Notes under the pieces: model-generated
What the model saw: only the letters and a program-made list of their open reading frames with translations
What the model was told of the DNA's origin: nothing
Databases searched by the model: none
Assembly (NCBI RefSeq): GCF_013761175.1
Contig: NZ_JACDUR010000005.1
Span: 530,970 to 594,969, forward strand
DNA length: 64,000 bases
Direction: 5' to 3'
Origin: Nonomuraea soli
Lineage (GTDB): Bacteria; Actinomycetota; Actinomycetes; Streptosporangiales; Streptosporangiaceae
Shown: one piece after another, positions 41,576 through 49,900 of the stretch
How the letters are laid out: each line of letters opens with the position of its first letter
Position numbering within the stretch: position 1 is the stretch's first letter
Program-made: the position numbers and the translations under genes

Positions 41576-43767
41576 CAGCAGCTCTCATCCTGACCCTGGC
41601 CCTGGTGGCCGCACCCGCCTCGGCGGCCACCACCCGATACGAAGCCGAACAGGCCGCCTGCGACGGCACCATCGACTCCAACCACGCGGGCTTCTCCGGC
41701 ACCGGCTTCTGCAACGCCGCCAACGCCGTCGGCTCCGGCGTGACGTTCACGGTGAACGCCGCCTCGGCCGGCGCCGCGACCCTCACCTTCCGCCACGCCA
41801 ACGGCGGCACCGCCGGCCGCCCGGCCGACATCGTCGTCAACGGCTCCACCACGCAGGCGGCCGGCGCCTTCGACCCCACCGGCGCCTGGACCACCTGGGT
41901 CTCCAAGTCGGTGACCGCCAACCTCAACGCGGGCTCCAACACCGTCAGGCTCAGCCCCACCACCGCCAACGGCCTGGCCAACATCGACTACCTGGAGGTC
42001 ACCGACGGCGGCTCGCCGCAGACCGGCCGCCAGGCGGAGGACCTCAACCGGGGCCTGGTCAGCGTGCGCTCGGGCAGCGCCAACCTGGTCTCCTGGCGCC
42101 TGCTCGGCACCGACCCGGTGGGCGTCACCTTCAACCTCTACCGGGGCTCCACCTTCGTCGCGGGCGTCTCCGGCTCGACCAACTACCTGGACTCGGGCGC
42201 CGCGTCCGACGCCTCCTACACCGTGCGCCCGGTGGTCAACGGGTCGGAGCAGGCCGCCTCCGAGTCCTCGCTGCGCTTCACCGGCGGCTCCTACCTGGAC
42301 GTGCCGATCCAGGTGCCGTCAGGGGGCACCACCCCCGACGGCGTCGCCTACACCTACAGCGCCAACGACGCCAGCGTCGGCGACCTCGACGGCGACGGCC
42401 AGCTGGAGATCGTGCTGAAGTGGGATCCGTCCAACGCCAAGGACAACTCCCAGGCCGGCTACACCGGCAACGTCTACGTCGACGCCTACCGGCTCAACGG
42501 CACCCGCCTGTGGCGCATCGACCTGGGGCGCAACATCCGGGCGGGCGCGCACTACACCCAGTTCCAGGTCTACGACTACGACGGCGACGGCCGCGCCGAG
42601 GTGGCCATGAAGACCGCCGACGCCACCGTCTCCGGCACCGGTCAGGTCATCGGCAGCTCGTCGGCCGACCACCGCAACTCCTCCGGCTACGTCCTGGCCG
42701 GTCCCGAGTACCTGACCATGTTCAACGGCCTGACCGGCGCGGTCCTGTCGACGGTGAACTACGACCCGCCGCGCGGCACCGTCTCCTCCTGGGGCGACAA
42801 CTACGGCAACCGCGTCGACCGTTTCCTGGCCGGGACCGCCTACCTCGACGGCGAGCGCCCGTCGCTGATCATGTCCCGCGGCTACTACACCCGCACCGTG
42901 ATCGCCGCCTGGGACTTCCGCAACGGGACGCTGACCAAGCGCTGGACCTTCGACTCCAACTCCGCGGGCAGCGCCTACACCGGGCAGGGCGCCCACTCCC
43001 TGTCCATCGCCGACCTCGACCAGGACGGCAGGGACGAGATCGCCTTCGGCGCCATGGCCGTCAACGACAACGGCTCGGCGTTGTGGAACACCGGCAACGG
43101 CCACGGCGACGCCCTCCACGTCGGCGACTTCAACCCCGGCCGCTCCGGCCTGGAGTACTTCATGACGTCGGAGAACACCTCGGGCGTCGACTCCTGGATG
43201 GCCGACGCCCGCACCGGCTCGATCCTGTGGTCGGTCAGCGGCTGCGCCTGCGACAACGGCCGCGGCGTGGCGGGCGATGTCTGGGCGGGCAGCGCGGGCG
43301 GCGAGGCCTGGTCGGCGTCCGACACGGTGCTGCGCAGCGCCACCGGCGGCTCGCTCGGCCGCGAACCGTCGTCGATCAACTTCCTCGCCTGGTGGGACGG
43401 CGACCCGGTGCGCGAGCTCGTCGACCAGACCAGGATCGACAAGTACGGCACCGGCTCCGACGCCAGGCTCCTGACCGCCTCGGGGGTGCACTCCAACAAC
43501 GGCACCAAGGCGACGCCGTCGTTGTCGGGCGACATCCTGGGCGACTGGCGCGAGGAGGTCGTGTGGCCGCTGAGCGACAACACGGCGTTGCGGATCCACG
43601 CGACGACGAACGTCACCGACCGCGCCATCCACACCCTGCTCCACGACACCCAGTACCGGGTTGCCCTGGCCTGGCAGAACACCGCCTACAACCAGCCGCC
43701 GCACCCGAGCTTCTTCCTGGGTGACGGCATGTCGGCCCCGCCGAGGCCCGCGATCTACGTGCGCTAG
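41566..43767 (+). CDS. Secreted PL11 rhamnogalacturonan lyase with CBM35-like domain
   Basis: A 733-residue secreted enzyme. The signal peptide LAAALILTLALVAAPASA is cut after about residue 20; residues about 24-145 form a carbohydrate-binding module of the CBM35 type (TTRYEAEQAACDG ... ANIDYLEV). The rest is the eight-bladed propeller of family PL11 with calcium-type D-x-D-x-D-G loops: VGDLDGDGQLEIVLKWDPSN, YDYDGDGRAEVAMK and IADLDQDGRDEIAFG. It cuts the rhamnogalacturonan I backbone by beta-elimination, like YesW/YesX. TTG 41566 follows GGAAGG by seven bases. Confidence 0.92.
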   Translation: MRLAAALILTLALVAAPASAATTRYEAEQAACDGTIDSNHAGFSGTGFCNAANAVGSGVTFTVNAASAGAATLTFRHANGGTAGRPADIVVNGSTTQAAGAFDPTGAWTTWVSKSVTANLNAGSNTVRLSPTTANGLANIDYLEVTDGGSPQTGRQAEDLNRGLVSVRSGSANLVSWRLLGTDPVGVTFNLYRGSTFVAGVSGSTNYLDSGAASDASYTVRPVVNGSEQAASESSLRFTGGSYLDVPIQVPSGGTTPDGVAYTYSANDASVGDLDGDGQLEIVLKWDPSNAKDNSQAGYTGNVYVDAYRLNGTRLWRIDLGRNIRAGAHYTQFQVYDYDGDGRAEVAMKTADATVSGTGQVIGSSSADHRNSSGYVLAGPEYLTMFNGLTGAVLSTVNYDPPRGTVSSWGDNYGNRVDRFLAGTAYLDGERPSLIMSRGYYTRTVIAAWDFRNGTLTKRWTFDSNSAGSAYTGQGAHSLSIADLDQDGRDEIAFGAMAVNDNGSALWNTGNGHGDALHVGDFNPGRSGLEYFMTSENTSGVDSWMADARTGSILWSVSGCACDNGRGVAGDVWAGSAGGEAWSASDTVLRSATGGSLGREPSSINFLAWWDGDPVRELVDQTRIDKYGTGSDARLLTASGVHSNNGTKATPSLSGDILGDWREEVVWPLSDNTALRIHATTNVTDRAIHTLLHDTQYRVALAWQNTAYNQPPHPSFFLGDGMSAPPRPAIYVR

Positions 43768-45113
43768 AGCTCCTTGGCGGCCAGGCGGATCTCGTCGAGC
43801 AGGATGGCGAGGTCCGCCTCGGTCGTCTCCGGGTGCAGGATGCACGCCCGCAGCGCCGCCAGCCCGCCCAGCCGGGTGCCGGTGATGAACGCCCGGCCCC
43901 TGCGCTGCACGGCGGCGGGAAGTCCTGGCAGGTCGGCCGGGGTGTAGCGGAAGGCGACGATGGAAGTCGTCACGGGGGCCATCAGCTCGAAGTCGCCGGA
44001 CTCCTCGACCATCCCGGCCAGGGTCCTGGCCAGGCCGGTGGTGCGGCGCACCAGCTCGACCACGCCGGCGCGGCCGCGGTGGGCGATCGTGGCCCACACG
44101 CGCAGGGCCCTGAACGGGCGGGTCTGCTCGATGCCGTACTCCGAGAACCAGCCCAGCGGGTCGCCCTCGTCGTCGCGCAGGTACGGCGGGACGAGGCTGA
44201 AGGTGTCACGCACCAAGGCGGGGTCGCGGAAGAGCACGCAGCCGCAGTCGACCGGGACGCCGAGCCACTTGTGCGGGTCGAGGGCCAGGGAGTCGGCCTC
44301 GGCCATGCCCTCGAAGACCGGGTCGCCGGTCACGGCCGCCAGCGCTCCGTAGGCGCCGTCGACGTGGAACCACAGGCCGTGCTCGCGGGCGACGGCGGCG
44401 ATCTCGGCGAGGGGGTCGACGGCGCCGGTGTTGACCGTGCCGGCGCTGGCCGCCACCAGGAAGGGACGGGCTCCGTCCGCCAGGTCGCGCTCGATCCGGG
44501 CGCGCAGGGCCGCCGGGTCCATGCGGTAGGCGGCGTCGACGGGGACCACGTGGAGGTTGGCGCTTCCCAGGCCCAGCAGCTCGGCGGCCTTGCGCAGGCA
44601 GCTGTGGCCCTCCTCCGACAGGTACATCACCAGGGGCGCCCGGCCGTACAGCCCGTTCTCGCGCACGTCCGGCAGGGCGCGGCGGCGGGCGGCGGACAGC
44701 GCGACGATGGTCGCCATGGACGCACCGCTGGTCAGCAGCCCTCCGCCGGGCGGGTGCGGGAAGCCGACGAGCTCGGCCAGCCAGCGTACGGCGGTGCGTT
44801 CCAGCAGCACGCCCGCCTGGTCACCACCGGCGGTGCTGGGGTTGAAGGCGGCGGCGAGGGGAGCCACGGCGACCCCGGCCTGGGAAGGCGGGGAGTTGAC
44901 CCAGCCGAAGAAGCGGGGATGGCCGTTGCCCATGGGGTGCGGCAGCACGAACTCGCCGATGTCGTCGAGCAGGCGGGCCAGGGGCCGGCCGCGGTCGGGC
45001 ATCTCCTGCTCGGTCAGCCAGGTGCGGTCGGGCACGGGCCGCCACACGGGCCGGTCGGGCACCCGCTCCAGGTAGGCCGAGGCCATGCGGGCCGCGCGCT
45101 CGAACTCATCCAT
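43764..45113 (-). CDS. PLP-dependent aromatic-L-amino-acid decarboxylase-like enzyme
   Basis: A 449-residue group II decarboxylase. The PLP lysine is in LALDPHKWLGVPVDCG; FHVDGAYGALAA supplies the cofactor Asp, and GLLTSGASMATIVALSAARR the phosphate-binding part. It would decarboxylate an amino acid (aromatic or glutamate-like) to the amine. Its position between pectin genes is unexpected. It is coupled by an 8-base overlap to the upstream XRE-cupin regulator, which points to amine or amino-acid control. The tail overlaps the PL11 gene by 4 bases. Confidence 0.88.
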   Translation of the reverse strand: MDEFERAARMASAYLERVPDRPVWRPVPDRTWLTEQEMPDRGRPLARLLDDIGEFVLPHPMGNGHPRFFGWVNSPPSQAGVAVAPLAAAFNPSTAGGDQAGVLLERTAVRWLAELVGFPHPPGGGLLTSGASMATIVALSAARRRALPDVRENGLYGRAPLVMYLSEEGHSCLRKAAELLGLGSANLHVVPVDAAYRMDPAALRARIERDLADGARPFLVAASAGTVNTGAVDPLAEIAAVAREHGLWFHVDGAYGALAAVTGDPVFEGMAEADSLALDPHKWLGVPVDCGCVLFRDPALVRDTFSLVPPYLRDDEGDPLGWFSEYGIEQTRPFRALRVWATIAHRGRAGVVELVRRTTGLARTLAGMVEESGDFELMAPVTTSIVAFRYTPADLPGLPAAVQRRGRAFITGTRLGGLAALRACILHPETTEADLAILLDEIRLAAKEL

Positions 45114-45699
45114 CGTGTCGCACTCCCAGTTCCATGGCCAGGTAGAAGACGCAGTCGCCGGTCTCCAGGTCGTTGGCGAAGGCGTGCAGCCGGTCGCCCG
45201 GGAAGTAGGCGGCGTCGCCTTCCTCCAGCACGTGGGGGCGGCCGGCGTCGAGGGTCAGGCGCAGGCGGCCCCGCTCGACGGCGACGTACTCGCGCGAACC
45301 CGGGGCGTGCGGGTCGAACGTCCCGGCGTCGACGCCCGGTCCGAGGGTGGTGCGCATGAACTCGAACTCGACGCCGGGCAGCACGGGCGACAGGATGCGC
45401 CGCTCCCAGCCCGAGGGGTCGCGCACCACCCGCTGGCTGTCGCGGGTGAGCAGGACCACCTCGGGACGGGCGGGGTCGTCCAGCAGCCTGGCGATGGAGG
45501 TGCCGAGGGCGGTGGCCAGCCGGTCGAGCACGAGGACGCTCGGCGTCTTGGCTCCGCGCTCGATGTCGGAGACCATGCTCCGGCTGACGCCGCTCAGCTC
45601 GGCCAGCCGTTCGAGCGCCAGGCCGCGGGCCCGGCGCTCGGCACGGACCCGCGCTCCCAGCTCGGCCATTGACAGGCCGCTGGACAGGACGTTTTCCAC
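45106..45699 (-). CDS. XRE-cupin transcriptional regulator
   Basis: A 197-residue regulator: the XRE helix-turn-helix (LAELSGVSRSMVSDIERGAK, about 32-51) is followed by a C-terminal cupin barrel (PHAPGSREYVAVERGRLRL, AAYFPGDRLHAFAN) that would bind a small ligand. Regulators of this type often control amine or amino-acid metabolism, and here the next gene is a PLP decarboxylase with an 8-base overlap. A perfect 9-bp inverted repeat lies 10 bases upstream, so autoregulation is likely. Confidence 0.9.
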   Translation of the reverse strand: MENVLSSGLSMAELGARVRAERRARGLALERLAELSGVSRSMVSDIERGAKTPSVLVLDRLATALGTSIARLLDDPARPEVVLLTRDSQRVVRDPSGWERRILSPVLPGVEFEFMRTTLGPGVDAGTFDPHAPGSREYVAVERGRLRLTLDAGRPHVLEEGDAAYFPGDRLHAFANDLETGDCVFYLAMELGVRHDG

Positions 45700-45708
45700 A
45701 AAAGTCCA

Positions 45709-45734
45709 CTATAGCGGCGCTGATTCCGCTATAG
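45709..45734. promoter_or_regulatory. Operator of the XRE-cupin/decarboxylase operon
   Basis: CTATAGCGG (45709-45717) and CCGCTATAG (45726-45734) form a perfect inverted repeat around an 8-bp spacer. It fills most of the 37-bp gap between the regulator start and the end of the large lyase gene, so the promoter must overlap it or the 3' end of the lyase gene. Confidence 0.8.
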
Positions 45735-45736
45735 CG

Positions 45737-48700
45737 TCACCGGGTGTATTCGATCCGGGGCCCGGCCGGGGCGCTCATCCCCTCTCCGATGAAGAACCCG
45801 GTGTGCGGCGGCTGGTTGTAGCCCACGTTCTGCCACGCCACCCCGAGCCGGTAGACCGGGTCGTGCATCAGTGTGTGGATCCGCGTCGCGGTCGGGTCGA
45901 CGGTGGTGAACAGCCGCAGGAAGGTGCTGTCGGCCCCGCGCCAGACGATCTCCTCGCGCCAGTCGCCGAACAGGTCGGCCTGGAGGGCGGGCGTGCCCTT
46001 GGTGCCGTTGTTCGACAGCGTGCCCTCCGCCCTGACCAGCGGCGTGGCCGTACCGGTGAGGTGGTCCCACTTGCTGATCGTGCCCACGCCCTTGGCGCCG
46101 TCCCAGTCGTGGTCGACGATCTCGCGCAGCGGGTCGCCGTCCCACCAGGCCAGGAAGTTGGCCGCCGGGATGGCGCTGCCGATGAGCTCGCCCGCGGCCG
46201 AGCGGAGCTGGCCTTCGCGGGAGTTCCACTCGCCGGTGGTGACGACCGCCCAGCCCTCGGCCCCCGCGTGGCGGGGGTCGATGTCGCCGGAGGCGGCGCG
46301 GCCGGTGTCCTTCGTCGCGGGCAGCGACCAGAGCACCTCGCCGGTCGCGGCGTCGCGGAAGGTGGCGCCGCGGTTGCCGCTGGAGCCCATGTCCTCGTGG
46401 GCGGCGAAGACCTCGAGGCCGGGACGTGCCGGGTCGAGGTCGCCGGCGTGGAGCGCGTCGCCATGGCCCAGCCCGGTGGTGTACAGGCCCTCGCCGTCGT
46501 CGTCGACGGTCATCGAGCCGAATACGATCTCGTCCTTCTGGTCGCCGTCCACGTCGGCCACCGAGAGGTTGTGGTTGCCCTGGCCCGCGTAACCGGGGAC
46601 GTCGCTGGAGTCGAAGACCCATCGCCGCTTCAGCTCGGAGCCGTCGAAGTCCCAGGCGCCCAGGACCGTGCGGGTGTAGTAGCCGCGGCTGAAGATCGCC
46701 GTGGGGTGCTCGCCGTCGAGGTAGGCGACCCCGGCCAGGAAGCGGTCCACGCGGTTGCCGTAGGCGTCGCCCCAGGCCGCGACGTCGCCGCGGGCGGGCA
46801 CGTAGTCGACGGTGTCGAGCACCTTGCCGGTCGTGCCCTCGAAGACGCTCAGGTGTTCGGGGCCGGACAGCACGTAGCCGGAGGAGTTGCGGTGGTCGCG
46901 GCTGGGGTTGCCGATGACCGTGCCCGCGCCGTCGACGGTGCCGTCGGCGGTCTTCAGCATGACCTCGGCCCGGCCGTCGCTGTTCAGGTCGTAGACGACG
47001 AGCTGGGTGTAGTGGGCGCCGGCCCTGATGTTCTTGCCCATCGAGATGCGCCACAGCCGCTCGCCGGTCAGCCGGTAGGCGTCGACGAAGACGTTGCCGG
47101 TATAGCCGGCCTGGGAGTTGTCCTTGGCGTTGGACGGGTCCCACTTCAGGATCAGCTCGTAGACGCCGTCGCCGTCGAGGTCGCCCACCGAGGCGTCGCC
47201 GGCCACGTAGGTGTGGGGCTGGCCGTCGCGGGTGTAGTCGTCGGCGGGTTTGTCGAGCGGGATGTCGAGATACGGGTGGCTCCAGACGCCGAACTCGCGC
47301 CCGTCGCCGATCCGGTACTTCGAGGCGGCCGTTCCCAGCGGGTCGACGTAGTTGGTGGCCCCGCGCACCTCGGCGACGCGCCGCCCGTCGCGGTAGATCG
47401 CGAACGTCTCGTCCTCGTCGTCCCTGCCGAGCAGCCGCCAGCCGAGGTAGACGCCCTGCGCGGTCCGGACGGCGACCGGGGCCCGGTCGAGGCGCTCCAT
47501 CTGCCGCCTCAGGGTGGTCCGCGCCGGACTGGCCACGACGGCCGAGGCCGCCGACTCGCCGCCCCGGTTGACCGCGGCGACCTTGTAGTGGAAGGGCACC
47601 GTGGTCAGCACGCCGGAGTCGGTGAGCTCGGGCCCGGTCACCGACGCGATCTTCTCGTACGGCCCCGCCTGCTTCTCGGCGCGGAAGACGCGGTACAGCA
47701 GCGCGCCCTCCACCGGCCGCCAGCGCAGGTCGACGCTGGTCTTGGCGACCCTGCCCACTCTCACCCGCTCAGGAGTGGCAGGCGGCGTGACGGCCGGGTC
47801 GACGGCCGAGACGTTCACCGCGGGCGAGGGCACCGACTCGGCCCCGGTGGGGTCGACGCCGGTGACGGTGTAGGAGTAGACGGCGCCGATCTCGGCCTTG
47901 TCGTCGGTGTAGGAGGTCTGGGCGGTGCTGCCGACCTTCTCGCCGTCGCGGTAGACCGTGTAGGTCGCGGCGCCCTCGGTCGCGCTCCAGGACAGCGGCA
48001 CCGTGACCGAGGTGCCGTCGAAGGTGAGCTCCCCGGCCGCCAGGCCCGCCGGCGCCGTAAGCACCGGGGTGATCTCCAGGCCGTTGAGGTGGCCGGTCTG
48101 GCCGGTGATGACCACGTTGAGCTGGCCGTCGAGCACCCTGACGCCGGTGAACGACCGGGTGGCGACGGCCCTGCTCGCGTTCACCGCGACGGCCGCGGCC
48201 CCCTCGACCGAGACGTTGGTGCGCGAGCTGCCGATCAGGTCGCCCGCGTGGACCTTCACCCCGTACAGGCCGTTGGGCAGGTCCTGGCGGAACTCGTAGG
48301 TGCCGCCGAAGTAGGCCACGAAGTCGCGGCCCAGGTCGTCGAGGCCGGCGCCGCGGTCACGGTCGATCATGTTGGCCGAGTCGACCAGGCCGTAGCCGAG
48401 CTCCTTGGTGTAGATCGTGGCCCTGGTCACCTGGGTGTAGCCCGCCATGACGGGGGCGGTGGCGGGGCCGAAGTCGTAGCGGTGCAGCGCCCTGCGCGTG
48501 GTGATCGCGAGCGGGTCCGAGGCCGCCGAGTCGCCCCTGCCGTTCACCGCGACGACGGTGAGCTGGTAGGTCGTGCCCTCCGCCAGGCCCGACAGCTCGG
48601 CCTGGGCGATGGTGGAGGTGGTGGCCAGGGCGCCGTCACGGTAGACCTTGTAGATGTCGGCGCCCTCGACGGCGGTCCACTTGAGCAGGGCTCCGGCGTT

Positions 48701-49888
48701 GGAGATGCCGCCCGCGACCAGTCCGGCGGGCTTGGCCGGCACCTCGGCGGGCACCTCGATCTCCTTGACCAGGGCCGACAGGCCGAGGCCGAGCTCCTTG
48801 ACCCCGGTGGCGACCAGGCGGGCCATCTGGATGGCGCCGTACTCCTGGAAGTGGGTGTTGTCGGCCGCGCCGCCCCACCAGGCCGGATAGACGCCCGCCG
48901 GGACGTGCAGGAAGACGGACCTGGCCGTGTCGGGGCCGATGGAGTTCAGGTAGTCGCGGCTGCGCTTGGACAGGTCGACGAGGGCGACGTTCTCCTCGGC
49001 GGCCAGTTCCTTCATCTTGGCGACGTATTCGGGGAACGACTCGTTGAAGACCGTTCCCGTCACGTCCAGCCGGTTGACCGGGGTGACCAGGATCGGGGTC
49101 GCGCCGCGCTGGCGGGCTCCGTCGACGTAGAGGCGCAGGTACTCCTTGTAGTCGGCGGGAGAGGCGTAGCGGTCGGGCACGCCGGCCGTCGCGTCGTTGT
49201 GGCCGAACTGGACCATGAAGTAGTCGCCCGGCCTGATGGCGCGCAGGATCTCGTCCAGGCGGCCCTGGGTGAGGAAGTTCTTGGAGCTGCGCCCGCCGAT
49301 CGCCCGGTTGTCGAAGGCGACGGCCGTGCCGAAGAAGCCGTCGATCATCTGGCCCCAGCCGGCCTCCGGCGCCCAGTACGGGTCGTAGGTCTGCACGGTG
49401 GAGTCGCCCGCGATGTAGACGGTCGGCAGGGTCCCGGCGGTGCGGGCGGGCTGCCTGGTGACGACCAGCGAGTCGATCTTGGGGGCGGTGCCGGAGAAGG
49501 CGAAGTCCATGCGGCCGTCGACGAGCGCGACGGAGAACGACATCTCCAGGAACTCTCCCGCGCCCTTGGCGGTCTGCTGGACCTTGGCCACGGACTCGAC
49601 GCCGACCGCGATGTCGGTCGCGCCCGCCGCGTCGCCCGCCTTGAGGTCGACGGTGTAGTCGCCGTCGGGAAGCTCCAGGCTGAAGGTGGCGCCGGCGGCG
49701 TTGACGAAAGCCGAGCCCTCAGGGGTCGCCTCCGTCGGCAGGACGGTGAAGCCCACGCCGTCGGCGAAGGCGGTCGTGGGGGTGATCCGGCCGGTGGAGC
49801 CGAAGTCGTAGGTCTGGCCGTCGGCCTGGGCCGGAGCGGCGACCAGCGCTGTTAGCGTTAACAGCAGAGCGGCGAGTGCTCGTTTCAC
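45737..49888 (-). CDS. Secreted acetylesterase - PL11 rhamnogalacturonan lyase fusion
   Basis: A 1383-residue multidomain secreted enzyme. Signal peptide to about residue 22; a beta-sandwich (about 24-145); an SGNH esterase with AGDST (Ser163), QFGHND (about 227-232) and DNTHF (Asp343, His346); a fibronectin-III-like domain (about 384-465); a second beta-sandwich beginning HRYDFGPATAPV (about 470-610); two more FnIII-like domains (about 612-790); and a PL11 propeller to the end with VGDLDGDGVYELILKWDPSN and VADVDGDQKDEIVFG. It should both deacetylate and cleave rhamnogalacturonan. The GTG start has GAAGGT seven bases upstream. It follows the GH51 gene by 12 bases in one operon. Confidence 0.9.
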   Translation of the reverse strand: MKRALAALLLTLTALVAAPAQADGQTYDFGSTGRITPTTAFADGVGFTVLPTEATPEGSAFVNAAGATFSLELPDGDYTVDLKAGDAAGATDIAVGVESVAKVQQTAKGAGEFLEMSFSVALVDGRMDFAFSGTAPKIDSLVVTRQPARTAGTLPTVYIAGDSTVQTYDPYWAPEAGWGQMIDGFFGTAVAFDNRAIGGRSSKNFLTQGRLDEILRAIRPGDYFMVQFGHNDATAGVPDRYASPADYKEYLRLYVDGARQRGATPILVTPVNRLDVTGTVFNESFPEYVAKMKELAAEENVALVDLSKRSRDYLNSIGPDTARSVFLHVPAGVYPAWWGGAADNTHFQEYGAIQMARLVATGVKELGLGLSALVKEIEVPAEVPAKPAGLVAGGISNAGALLKWTAVEGADIYKVYRDGALATTSTIAQAELSGLAEGTTYQLTVVAVNGRGDSAASDPLAITTRRALHRYDFGPATAPVMAGYTQVTRATIYTKELGYGLVDSANMIDRDRGAGLDDLGRDFVAYFGGTYEFRQDLPNGLYGVKVHAGDLIGSSRTNVSVEGAAAVAVNASRAVATRSFTGVRVLDGQLNVVITGQTGHLNGLEITPVLTAPAGLAAGELTFDGTSVTVPLSWSATEGAATYTVYRDGEKVGSTAQTSYTDDKAEIGAVYSYTVTGVDPTGAESVPSPAVNVSAVDPAVTPPATPERVRVGRVAKTSVDLRWRPVEGALLYRVFRAEKQAGPYEKIASVTGPELTDSGVLTTVPFHYKVAAVNRGGESAASAVVASPARTTLRRQMERLDRAPVAVRTAQGVYLGWRLLGRDDEDETFAIYRDGRRVAEVRGATNYVDPLGTAASKYRIGDGREFGVWSHPYLDIPLDKPADDYTRDGQPHTYVAGDASVGDLDGDGVYELILKWDPSNAKDNSQAGYTGNVFVDAYRLTGERLWRISMGKNIRAGAHYTQLVVYDLNSDGRAEVMLKTADGTVDGAGTVIGNPSRDHRNSSGYVLSGPEHLSVFEGTTGKVLDTVDYVPARGDVAAWGDAYGNRVDRFLAGVAYLDGEHPTAIFSRGYYTRTVLGAWDFDGSELKRRWVFDSSDVPGYAGQGNHNLSVADVDGDQKDEIVFGSMTVDDDGEGLYTTGLGHGDALHAGDLDPARPGLEVFAAHEDMGSSGNRGATFRDAATGEVLWSLPATKDTGRAASGDIDPRHAGAEGWAVVTTGEWNSREGQLRSAAGELIGSAIPAANFLAWWDGDPLREIVDHDWDGAKGVGTISKWDHLTGTATPLVRAEGTLSNNGTKGTPALQADLFGDWREEIVWRGADSTFLRLFTTVDPTATRIHTLMHDPVYRLGVAWQNVGYNQPPHTGFFIGEGMSAPAGPRIEYTR
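49848..49865. promoter_or_regulatory. LacI-type palindrome in the signal-peptide region of the fusion gene
   Basis: GCTGTTA-GCGT-TAACAGC, a perfect 7-bp inverted repeat, lies 23-40 bases inside the gene. Its core TGTTAGCGTTAACA is one base from the TGTTAGCGCTAACA form common for LacI-family arabinose or xylose regulators in actinobacteria. It also uses rare TTA and CTA codons. Confidence 0.5.
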
Positions 49889-49900
49889 GGGGGTTACCTT

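Noticed and set aside
45347-49855. A 1502-codon open frame on the + strand antisense to the large lyase fusion gene
   Set aside because: It mirrors the GC-rich codon pattern of the real gene, has no recognisable domain over most of its length, and the reverse-strand protein has a signal peptide and clear catalytic motifs.
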